Shown here: positions 1 through 4,796 of the stretch, one piece after another
Layout of the letters: each line of letters begins with the position of its first letter
How positions within the stretch are numbered: the first letter of the stretch is position 1
Source of the DNA: Bacillota bacterium
GTDB lineage: Bacteria > Bacillota > Clostridia > Acetivibrionales > DSM-1351
Assembly (NCBI GenBank): GCA_023412635.1
Contig: JAEYNI010000048.1
Coordinates: 1-5,972, forward strand
DNA length: 5,972 nt
Reading direction: 5' to 3'
Made by a program: the position numbers and the translations under genes
Notes under the pieces: generated by a model
The model's database searches: none
The model's input: the letters and a program-made list of their open reading frames with translations, nothing else
Told to the model about the DNA's origin: nothing

Positions 1-60
1 ACCTTAGTATGAATTTAAAGTACCGCTATATCGCTCCTCCTTTTCAAAAAGTCATAATTT

Positions 61-139
61 GCGGGGCCTAGTTGATTAGCGAGCGGTGGGCGACGTCACA
101 AGCATGCCAAGGCATGCGTGAATCCCCACTTCTCCGCCA
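61..139 (+). ncRNA. GC-rich structured element, possibly a small RNA or a tRNA-Ser 3'-end remnant
   Basis: Fifty of the 80 bases at 61-140 are G or C, in a window that is otherwise strongly AT-rich; such islands often mark structured RNA. Visible helices: GCGGGG (61-66) with CTCCGC (132-137, one G-U pair); GTGGG (86-90) with CCCAC (125-129); TCAC (96-99) with GTGA (118-121); and GCATGCC (102-108) with GGCATGC (111-117). The last three are nested into one arm with a two-A bulge. A terminator-like hairpin follows within 10 bases. A second reading is that 120-139 looks like the 3' end of a serine tRNA: T-loop and T-stem strand, acceptor strand TTCTCC, discriminator G, then CCA. The rest of a tRNA is absent, so this could be an attachment-site remnant of an element integrated at a tRNA gene. 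I recognise no named RNA family. SRP RNA, tmRNA and RNase P hallmarks are missing. Confidence 0.4.
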
Positions 140-147
140 CAATTTGT

Positions 148-184
148 CCGAAAACCCTTGAATTTCAAGGGTTTCGGCGTTTTA
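148..184 (+). terminator. Intrinsic terminator downstream of the structured element
   Basis: A 12-bp stem pairs CCGAAA-CCCTTG (148-160, one bulged A) with CAAGGGTTTCGG (166-177) around a five-base loop. The tract after it is short (CGTTTT), so termination may be only partial. It would end transcription coming from the left, including any RNA made from 61-139. Confidence 0.65.
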
Positions 185-197
185 CAAAGAGAAAAGG

Positions 198-239
198 CGC
201 TGAATTTGAAGATAAAACTTCAAGTTTAGCGTTTTTTTT
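198..239 (+). terminator. Second, stronger intrinsic terminator
   Basis: A 14-bp imperfect stem (198-211 with 218-231; two G-U-type positions, six-base loop ATAAAA) is followed directly by eight T residues (232-239). This is a classical rho-independent terminator. It lies only about 20 bases after the first hairpin, so the two work in tandem to insulate the AraC-family gene from upstream transcription. Confidence 0.8.
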
Positions 240-240
240 G

Positions 241-258
241 CACTAGGGCACTAGGGCA
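241..258 (+). repeat. Short tandem repeat, CACTAGGG twice
   Basis: The 8-base unit CACTAGGG occurs twice head to tail (241-248, 249-256), followed by a partial third copy (CA). It sits between the T-tract of the terminator and the -35 box of the regulator promoter. It may be replication slippage or a tandem protein-binding site just upstream of the promoter; nothing in the sequence decides between them. Confidence 0.6.
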
Positions 259-264
259 GAGTAT

Positions 265-294
265 TTTACAAGATTTAACTTTATGCGATATAAT
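265..294 (+). promoter_or_regulatory. Sigma-A-type promoter of the AraC-family regulator
   Basis: TTTACA (265-270) matches the -35 consensus at five of six bases, and TATAAT (289-294) is a perfect -10, separated by 18 bases. Transcription would start near 301. That makes an in-frame TTG at 307 an unlikely start codon and favours the ATG at 331. Confidence 0.7.
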
Positions 295-330
295 GTTAAA
301 TAATGGTTGAAAGGGCTTAAAGTTGAGTAT

Positions 331-1257
331 ATGAAAAATAATCAATTACTTAAAATTCAAGAGATAGTAGGATCGATTTCTGAAGGACAATTGATAAATG
401 TAGATTGTTATGTTGCTGAAAGCGTCGGAATTTTTATGCCCGTTTCAGGACCATGTTATTATGCTGTTTCACCAGCACATACACACCCATCTTATATGTT
501 TATTTTCATGTTTGATGATGTTACACAAATAAGTATAAATGGTGAAACAATTCCTGCTCAGTATGGAAAGGTTTTCGCACTGGAGCCAAATGTAGAACAT
601 CATGAAGTTTATTCAAACAACACACCAAAATATATTGCTGTAATGATTGAGTCCCATTTCTTTAAAACTCAACTTTCTGACTATAATATTAATTATGAAA
701 ATAATTATGATAACAAAATAGAGTATGGTTATTGTGAACCTTCATCAAGTCTTATAAACTTATTGAAGAGGTTCATGATAGAGTCCAGTAGTAACCTTCC
801 CGGCTCGGGAAAGCTTTTGGAAGCACTAAGTCTTGAAATATGCCATAACTTAATTAGAAGTATCATTAATATTTCTGTTGAACAGGAGACAATATCGGAT
901 CGGCTGGAGGTTAGCCGAGCAATAACCTTTATACATACTCATATTGATGAAAAAATCACTGTAAATCAAATAGCTCAAGAAGTAAATATGTCAGCTTCAC
1001 ACTTTTCCCGAATTTTTAAGCGTGAAATCGGATTATCGCCATTAGCGTATATTCTGAATACCCGTCTGGACAGAGTAAAAAAGTTATTGGTATCCAGTAA
1101 TAAAACTATTACACAAATTGCTTTGGAAAGCGGTTTTAATAGTTCTGCATATTTGGCAGCAGCTTTTATGAAAAAATATAATATGAGACCATCTTCATAC
1201 AAAAGACAGCTGAATAGTTGTTTATTTAAAGAAATCAATGGAATAATGAAAGATTAA
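331..1257 (+). CDS. AraC/XylS-family transcriptional regulator with cupin-type sensor domain
   Basis: This 308-residue cytoplasmic DNA-binding regulator has the usual AraC-family length. The N-terminal part is a cupin-like beta-barrel: it shows H50-x-H52-P53, then G79-K-V-F-A-L-E-P and H90-H91, the layout seen in family members that bind a small ligand or metal. The C-terminal part, about residues 190-295, is the paired helix-turn-helix domain. The first helix pair lies around ITVNQIAQEVNMSASHFSRIFK and the second around TITQIALESGFNSSAYLAAAF, with the conserved GLSPLAYI linker region and terminal RPSSYKRQ. An in-frame TTG at 307 would add eight residues but sits almost on the predicted transcription start; the ATG has only a weak, distant AAAGGG (310-315). 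The ferredoxin-nitroreductase gene begins 64 bases downstream on the same strand and is the likely target. The inducer is unknown. Confidence 0.9.
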   Translation: MKNNQLLKIQEIVGSISEGQLINVDCYVAESVGIFMPVSGPCYYAVSPAHTHPSYMFIFMFDDVTQISINGETIPAQYGKVFALEPNVEHHEVYSNNTPKYIAVMIESHFFKTQLSDYNINYENNYDNKIEYGYCEPSSSLINLLKRFMIESSSNLPGSGKLLEALSLEICHNLIRSIINISVEQETISDRLEVSRAITFIHTHIDEKITVNQIAQEVNMSASHFSRIFKREIGLSPLAYILNTRLDRVKKLLVSSNKTITQIALESGFNSSAYLAAAFMKKYNMRPSSYKRQLNSCLFKEINGIMKD

Positions 1258-1272
1258 TAGAAGAATGCACAT

Positions 1273-1315
1273 TATAATGCTAATAATTATCAAATAATTA
1301 TTATTAGCAAGGGGG
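1273..1315 (+). promoter_or_regulatory. Candidate control region of the ferredoxin-nitroreductase gene: -10-like box, hairpin and RBS
   Basis: TATAAT (1273-1278) is a perfect -10 box with no good -35 box at 17 bases upstream, as expected of an activator-dependent promoter. An inverted repeat begins directly after it: GCTAATAAT (1279-1287) with ATTATTAGC (1300-1308). It has no T-tract, so it is not an intrinsic terminator. The ribosome binding site AAGGGGG (1309-1315) begins at the base after the right arm. The repeat could be an operator, an mRNA-stabilising 5' hairpin, or a translational control element. Confidence 0.45.
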
Positions 1316-1321
1316 ATTATA

Positions 1322-2137
1322 ATGGCAATATTAAATGTAGATAGAAACTTGTGCAAGAGCTGCGGAAAATGTACTGAGGTATGTGGATTGGGTATTATTA
1401 AAATGGATATTGAGGAGCGGCCAATTTTATCATTTCCCGATGCATGCTGTGCCTGCGGCCACTGTGTAGCATCCTGTCCAAATGAAGCTTTGGATAACGA
1501 TAAAGCTCCATTAATAAAACAAGATATATTACATAACTTTCCTGTAATAGAAGCTGATACAGCAGCAGCTTTCCTGCGTTCAAGGCGTTCTGTCAGAAAC
1601 TATCAAAGAGTATCTGTACCCAGAGAATCAATATTAAAATTACTTGAAATAGCACGATATGCACCTTCTGGGCATAATTCCCAAGGTTTATCATATACTG
1701 TGATAGATAATCTTGAAATATTGAGAAAAATAAGTGAGGTTACGATTGAGTGGTTGGAAGGACTGTTAAAGGAAAATGTGTCGTGGGTACTAGGATTGAA
1801 AAGTATAATAGATACATATCGTAATATTGGCACAGATACTATATTGAGAGATGCACCCTGTCTCATTGTTGCAACTGCCCCTGTAAGTCACGGAATGGCA
1901 CAGGACAATGCAAGGTTCTCACTGGAATATGTTGAGTTATATGCAACTTCTTTAGGGATGGGTACTTGCTGGGCAGGTTTTATGCAATTATGTGCCGGAG
2001 CAAGGTATAAGCCCATTATGGAATTAATAAATATAAAGGAGGATACAGCAGTAGTGGGTGCCTTACTTGCAGGATATCCGAAAAACATATACAAACGACT
2101 TGTAGATCGAAATCCTTTGAAGGTTAGTTGGGTATAG
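1322..2137 (+). CDS. Two-[4Fe-4S] ferredoxin-nitroreductase fusion flavoprotein
   Basis: This 271-residue soluble redox enzyme has two modules. Residues 1-60 are a bacterial-type ferredoxin with two cluster motifs: C11-x2-C14-x2-C17-x3-C21, and C42-x2-C45-x2-C48-x3-C52-P. From about residue 80 it is an FMN-binding nitroreductase domain: RSRRSVRNY (86-94) holds the arginines expected at the FMN phosphate, and PSGHNSQ (115-121) is the family flavin-binding loop. A late GALLAGYP segment is also typical. Family knowledge suggests the ferredoxin part feeds electrons to FMN for reduction of an organic acceptor; the substrate cannot be read from sequence. The first cluster motif ends in C-G rather than the usual C-P. 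The start is secure: AAGGGGG lies 6 bases before the ATG. It follows the AraC-family gene on the same strand and may be co-transcribed with it or activated by it. Confidence 0.92.
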   Translation: MAILNVDRNLCKSCGKCTEVCGLGIIKMDIEERPILSFPDACCACGHCVASCPNEALDNDKAPLIKQDILHNFPVIEADTAAAFLRSRRSVRNYQRVSVPRESILKLLEIARYAPSGHNSQGLSYTVIDNLEILRKISEVTIEWLEGLLKENVSWVLGLKSIIDTYRNIGTDTILRDAPCLIVATAPVSHGMAQDNARFSLEYVELYATSLGMGTCWAGFMQLCAGARYKPIMELINIKEDTAVVGALLAGYPKNIYKRLVDRNPLKVSWV

Positions 2138-2231
2138 GTTGATTGATACCAATATTATTGATTTCAGAAAAAGTTTATACAGAACAAACTACTCATCAAC
2201 CATAACTAATGATTAATGACAATCAATAATA
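2137..2231. repeat. Two interleaved inverted repeats after the nitroreductase gene
   Basis: GGTTGAT (2137-2143) is complementary to ATCAACC (2195-2201). TATTATTGATT (2153-2163) is perfectly complementary over 11 bases to AATCAATAATA (2221-2231). The order is A, B, A', B', so both helices could coexist only as a pseudoknot; otherwise they are mutually exclusive. There is no T-tract, so this is not a normal terminator. In AT-rich DNA some of this may be chance. Confidence 0.4.
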
Positions 2232-2233
2232 CA

Positions 2234-2262
2234 TTTACTTATAATTACTAATATTGTACAAT
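2234..2262 (+). promoter_or_regulatory. Probable promoter of the AAC(6')-like acetyltransferase gene
   Basis: TTTACT (2234-2239) and TACAAT (2257-2262) match the -35 and -10 consensus at four and five of six bases with ideal 17-base spacing. Transcription would start near 2269. That leaves about 195 bases of leader before the acetyltransferase start at 2464. Confidence 0.5.
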
Positions 2263-2298
2263 ATGTGTAAATAACATTTACCAAGGGATGTGAAAAAA

Positions 2299-2325
2299 AT
2301 GTTAAAAATAAGGCCTCCATGTTAA
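2299..2325 (+). CDS. Possible 8-codon leader peptide (MLKIRPPC)
   Basis: An ATG at 2299 opens a reading frame of eight codons ending at TAA (2323-2325), preceded by AAGGGA (2283-2288) ten bases upstream. The encoded peptide contains a proline pair, which can slow ribosomes. Its codons 5-7 overlap the left arm of a stem, GGCCTC (2312-2317) with GAGG(A)CC (2348-2354). This layout would suit translation-dependent control of the downstream gene. An ORF this short can easily arise by chance, so coding is not established. Confidence 0.3.
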   Translation: MLKIRPPC

Positions 2326-2463
2326 TACCTAAAGACTATATTTATCCGAGGACCTCCAATAAATTTATTTGAGAATGTAATTGCCTGATATAAGTTATTA
2401 CTAATTGTGCTGCTTGGAGCAATTTTAATTGCAATCCATAGAGCTCATAAGGAGGATTTTACA

Positions 2464-2940
2464 ATGAATTTACTGGAGTTAAGGAAAATACAAGATGATG
2501 ATATACCATTAATGAGACATTGGCTTTATAAGGATTATATCATTAAATGGTACCAAGACCCTGAAGAGTGGATAAAGGAAATAATCCAGAGGGATAATGA
2601 ATTTAAGTTTTTAAACCATTTTATTGTTCTGTATGAGGATAAGCCAATAGGCTTCTGCCAGTATTACAAATGTTCGGATGCCGAGGAAGACTGGTATGGG
2701 GAAATTCCACTTGAAGGTACATATAGTATTGATTATTTGGTCGGAGAAGAAGAGTATCTGGGTAAAGGGTTTGGAAAGGCCATAATTGAGCTGCTTGTCA
2801 ATACGATATTTTCAATTGATGAAGCAGAGAGAGTTATAGTTCAACCCGATGAAGGTAATCTTCCTTCTGTAAATTCACTGGTGACTAATGGATTTAGCTT
2901 TGATAAAAAAAATCATTTACATATTAAAAGCAAGAGTTAG
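2464..2940 (+). CDS. GNAT acetyltransferase resembling aminoglycoside 6'-N-acetyltransferases
   Basis: This 158-residue cytoplasmic enzyme of the GNAT superfamily would transfer acetyl from acetyl-CoA to an amine. The layout follows the AAC(6')-I / siderophore-type acetyltransferase branch: an N-terminal LRKIQDDDIPLMRHWLYKDYIIKWY region with W20 and Y30, then KPIGFCQYY (60-68), then SIDYLV with D90 at the position of an active-site aspartate in AAC(6')-Ib. The acetyl-CoA loop YLGKGFGK is at 98-105, and the C-terminal P-S-V-N-S-L-V-T-N-G-F motif is at 134-144. The tail after GF is about 15 residues, somewhat shorter than in known resistance enzymes. The start is chosen for AAGGAGG (2449-2455), eight bases before the ATG; an in-frame GTG at 2407 would add 19 hydrophobic residues without a binding site. 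Aminoglycosides are possible substrates but not shown; a housekeeping or other amine substrate is equally open. Confidence 0.8.
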   Translation: MNLLELRKIQDDDIPLMRHWLYKDYIIKWYQDPEEWIKEIIQRDNEFKFLNHFIVLYEDKPIGFCQYYKCSDAEEDWYGEIPLEGTYSIDYLVGEEEYLGKGFGKAIIELLVNTIFSIDEAERVIVQPDEGNLPSVNSLVTNGFSFDKKNHLHIKSKS

Positions 2941-3025
2941 GAACCATTAGTAAAAAATAATAAAGTAATACACATAAGTTAATTCTTTTGTGGATTATTT
3001 CAATTAATTTTATGAAAAATGTGAA

Positions 3026-3055
3026 TAAGGGTGGGCTCTTTTGAGCTCACCCTTA
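3026..3055. terminator. Strong hairpin between convergent genes, likely bidirectional terminator
   Basis: TAAGGGTGGGCTC (3026-3038) pairs with GAGCTCACCCTTA (3043-3055) around a TTTT loop: 13 bp with one G-U-type mismatch. It is the strongest stem in the window and lies between the end of the acetyltransferase (2940) and the end of the convergent phosphatidylserine synthase gene (3115). Flanking T-tracts are weak on both strands (interrupted runs), but position and stem strength support shared termination. Confidence 0.75.
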
Positions 3056-3114
3056 AAGTTCTGATTTTATATGTGAAACAATATATTTATTCCGATCAGG
3101 CTTCTTCAGTAATT

Positions 3115-3663
3115 CTATCTCTTCTTAATTTGGATCTTACTGACCATCAAATAAGATAGCAGAACAATAAAAACAGCGCAGACTACAGTGTTTATAATAC
3201 CGTACCCTCCACGTATCTGAGAAAAACTGTTGTAGAGATTAATTATTGAAAGAAGGGCACCGGCAATTGTAATAGGGACACCGCAAAATACATTGTTAAA
3301 AGTAGTAATGTTATACCTTGCTAATCTGTATGCTCCTGCTATAGGAAAGAGAACTGCAAGCAGATAGCCAATTATACCTAAATCAAAGAAACTGATATTC
3401 CACGCAATAATGATAGGAGCCACACCGAAAGAAATTAAATCGGATAATGAATCCAATTCCTTGCCTAATTCACTTGTGCTGTCAAGCATTCTAGCTACCT
3501 TTCCATCAAATCTGTCGGTCAAAGCTGCTACCATTACCAGTAAAGATGCCTGAATCAGATCACCTTTAATGGAAAAGAGTAATGCGATAATACCAAGAGA
3601 AAGATTAATGAAGGTCAAAAGATTTGGTAACAAATGCTTAATTTTATTTTTCAATGGGTCCAC
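3115..3663 (-). CDS. pssA: CDP-diacylglycerol-serine O-phosphatidyltransferase (phosphatidylserine synthase, class II)
   Basis: This integral membrane enzyme makes phosphatidylserine and CMP from CDP-diacylglycerol and serine, the first step toward phosphatidylethanolamine. The full CDP-alcohol phosphatidyltransferase signature is present: D53-G54-x2-A57-R58-x8-G67-x3-D71-x3-D75, where the aspartates bind metal and catalyse. Hydrophobic segments lie at about 12-30, 36-50, 78-114, 128-145 and 155-175, fitting the multi-helix topology. At 182 residues it is close to the Bacillus-type enzyme. Two starts are possible. GTG at 3663 has GGAAG upstream; TTG at 3654 has AAGGTGG five bases before it and gives the more typical start MKNKIKHLLPNLLTF. 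I keep the longer form but rate the TTG as likely. No phosphatidylserine decarboxylase gene is adjacent, so it stands as a single-gene unit here, with a candidate promoter at 3831-3859. Confidence 0.9.
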   Translation of the reverse strand: MDPLKNKIKHLLPNLLTFINLSLGIIALLFSIKGDLIQASLLVMVAALTDRFDGKVARMLDSTSELGKELDSLSDLISFGVAPIIIAWNISFFDLGIIGYLLAVLFPIAGAYRLARYNITTFNNVFCGVPITIAGALLSIINLYNSFSQIRGGYGIINTVVCAVFIVLLSYLMVSKIQIKKR

Positions 3664-3830
3664 CTTCTACTTCCAAATAAAATAACTTATTAATATAACA
3701 AGATACAGTAGATCATCATATGATAAAGAAGTCAGATACTAAAATAAATAATTAATATAAATAAATCGTATACAAATCAAATTATAAAGTAAATATGTTT
3801 GAGTATATCTGTAAAATGTATATATTATAG

Positions 3831-3859
3831 ATTATAATTAATTATACTGAATTTAACAA
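3831..3859 (-). promoter_or_regulatory. Candidate minus-strand promoter of the phosphatidylserine synthase gene
   Basis: Read on the minus strand, TTGTTA (3859-3854) and TATAAT (3836-3831) are spaced by 17 bases. Transcription would start near 3824, leaving about 160 bases of AT-rich leader. A perfect 14-base palindrome TATAATTAATTATA (3833-3846) overlaps the -10 box and the spacer and could be an operator. AT-richness makes chance matches common here. Confidence 0.4.
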
Positions 3860-3900
3860 GTAAATAGTTACTATATATAAACATAAAAGCTTCCAGGATA

Positions 3901-3930
3901 TTTATAGTCTAGTAGTTACTGTAATATAAT
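3901..3930 (+). promoter_or_regulatory. Candidate promoter of the HAD phosphatase gene
   Basis: TTTATA (3901-3906) and a perfect TATAAT (3925-3930) are separated by 18 bases. Transcription would start near 3937, leaving about 100 bases before the ATG at 4039. Confidence 0.45.
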
Positions 3931-4038
3931 ACGTAAATAAATTAAAAAGGTTTTAACTTGCTAAATATCTTTGAATATTACTTGTTATTATTTCAAAAAA
4001 TTTATTATCATATTAATTTTAAAAAGGAAGATAAATCT

Positions 4039-4677
4039 ATGAATAACTTTAAGTATGTATTTTTTGATTTGGACGGGACCTTAATAGATACAATTCCACT
4101 TATTCTGGAATCATTTGAGTACACATTTATGCACCACATTGGTGAAACAAGACCCGAAGAAGAGACTATTGGCTATATTGGGATGCCACTAATAAATCAC
4201 CTTAGATCCATCTATCCTGGAAAAGAAGAAGTATTGGCAAAGACCTACAGGGAATATAATGAAAGAAAACATGATACCTCCATAGCAATTTTTATTGGAA
4301 TCCATCAGTTGATTAAAACTCTGTATGAAAAAGGGATTGTTATGGGAGTTGTAACCTCAAAGCGGCGTGAATTGGCGGTACGAGGGCTAAAAATTTTTAA
4401 TTTGATGGATTATTTCATGTTTGTTAACGGCTCAGAAGCATCTCAAAAACATAAACCGGATGGTGAGCCAATATTAAAAGCACTTGAAGCGGCAAAAGCT
4501 GAAAATAAAGAAGAGGTTCTATATGTAGGTGACAGTCCACTGGACATTCTTAGTGCAAAGGACGCGGGTGTAAGAAGTGCCGCAGTAGCATGGACCTATA
4601 GTCCAAGAGGAGATTTGGAAAAATTAGAACCTGATATTTTTCTGGAGAAGCCCATGGACCTGTTAAAATACGTTTAA
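4039..4677 (+). CDS. ppaX: HAD-superfamily phosphatase, PpaX-like pyrophosphatase
   Basis: This 212-residue soluble phosphatase has all four HAD motifs: motif I D10-L-D12-G-T (nucleophile and acid/base aspartates), motif II T106 in VVTSKRR, motif III K139 in KHKPDGEP, and motif IV G-D165-S-P-L-D169. The cap region is of the small helical type seen in phosphoglycolate phosphatases. Several stretches recall Bacillus PpaX (216 residues): the S-F-x3-T-F segment near 25-30, a Y-I-G motif near 46-48, Y70-R-E-Y-N-E-R-K-H-D79, and G-V-x4-A-V-A-W near 177-185. PpaX hydrolyses pyrophosphate released by HPr kinase/phosphorylase; here no hprK is adjacent, so phosphoglycolate phosphatase or another small phosphoester substrate remains possible. 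The ATG has AAGGAAG eight bases upstream; the in-frame TTG at 3958 has no proper binding site and would add an AT-rich extension lacking family features. Confidence 0.82.
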   Translation: MNNFKYVFFDLDGTLIDTIPLILESFEYTFMHHIGETRPEEETIGYIGMPLINHLRSIYPGKEEVLAKTYREYNERKHDTSIAIFIGIHQLIKTLYEKGIVMGVVTSKRRELAVRGLKIFNLMDYFMFVNGSEASQKHKPDGEPILKALEAAKAENKEEVLYVGDSPLDILSAKDAGVRSAAVAWTYSPRGDLEKLEPDIFLEKPMDLLKYV

Positions 4678-4783
4678 AAGACCTAGCTTTTGAAGACCAC
4701 TTTTTGTAATTTACTACCGGTATGGGATGAAACAGACATATAATTACATCAAAATGCAAATACTTTACATGAAGACAATAAAC

Positions 4784-4788
4784 AGGAG
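4784..4788 (+). promoter_or_regulatory. Ribosome binding site that decides the TTG start of the stress protein
   Basis: AGGAG (4784-4788) overlaps a GTG (4788-4790), which therefore cannot be served by it. It lies eight bases before an in-frame TTG (4797-4799), which is the better start. Confidence 0.75.
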
Positions 4789-4796
4789 TGATACTT

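Larger units (their letters stand above)
3664..3957. other. AT-rich divergent intergenic region
   Basis: About 290 bases separate the divergent phosphatidylserine synthase and HAD phosphatase genes, and no convincing gene is seen. It contains a candidate promoter for each gene, a 10-base palindrome ATCATATGAT (3715-3724), a 14-base palindrome (3833-3846), and a direct repeat TAGTTACT (3865-3872 and 3913-3920). It is long for a compact genome, so regulation of one or both genes is likely. No riboswitch or RNA family is recognised. Confidence 0.6.

Noticed and set aside
3..71. An open frame from the left edge ending at TAG (69-71), possibly the C-terminus of a gene entering the window.
   Set aside because: It is only 22 codons, shows no family signature, and overlaps the folded GC-rich element; an open stretch this short is expected by chance.
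61..139. A complete tRNA-Ser gene.
   Set aside because: Only the 3' end resembles a tRNA; there is no anticodon arm, no D-arm and no matching 5' acceptor strand GGAGAAG at the right distance.
307..330. TTG at 307 as the start of the AraC-family gene.
   Set aside because: It lies only about six bases after the predicted transcription start and has no ribosome binding site; the ATG at 331 is preferred although its own site is weak.
2407..2463. N-terminal extension of the AAC(6')-like acetyltransferase from GTG at 2407.
   Set aside because: No binding site precedes it, whereas AAGGAGG sits eight bases before the ATG at 2464 and the GNAT domain begins right there.
3958..4038. N-terminal extension of the HAD phosphatase from TTG at 3958.
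   Set aside because: The HAD motif I is expected about ten residues from the start, as given by the ATG at 4039, which has its own AAGGAAG site.
4739..4744. TATAAT as a promoter for the stress protein gene.
   Set aside because: No acceptable -35 box stands 16-19 bases upstream, and such six-base matches are common in AT-rich DNA.
4678..4796. A terminator between the HAD phosphatase and the stress protein genes.
   Set aside because: Only a five-base AAAAG/CTTTT stem and an isolated run of five T residues are present; no convincing hairpin with a T-tract is seen.
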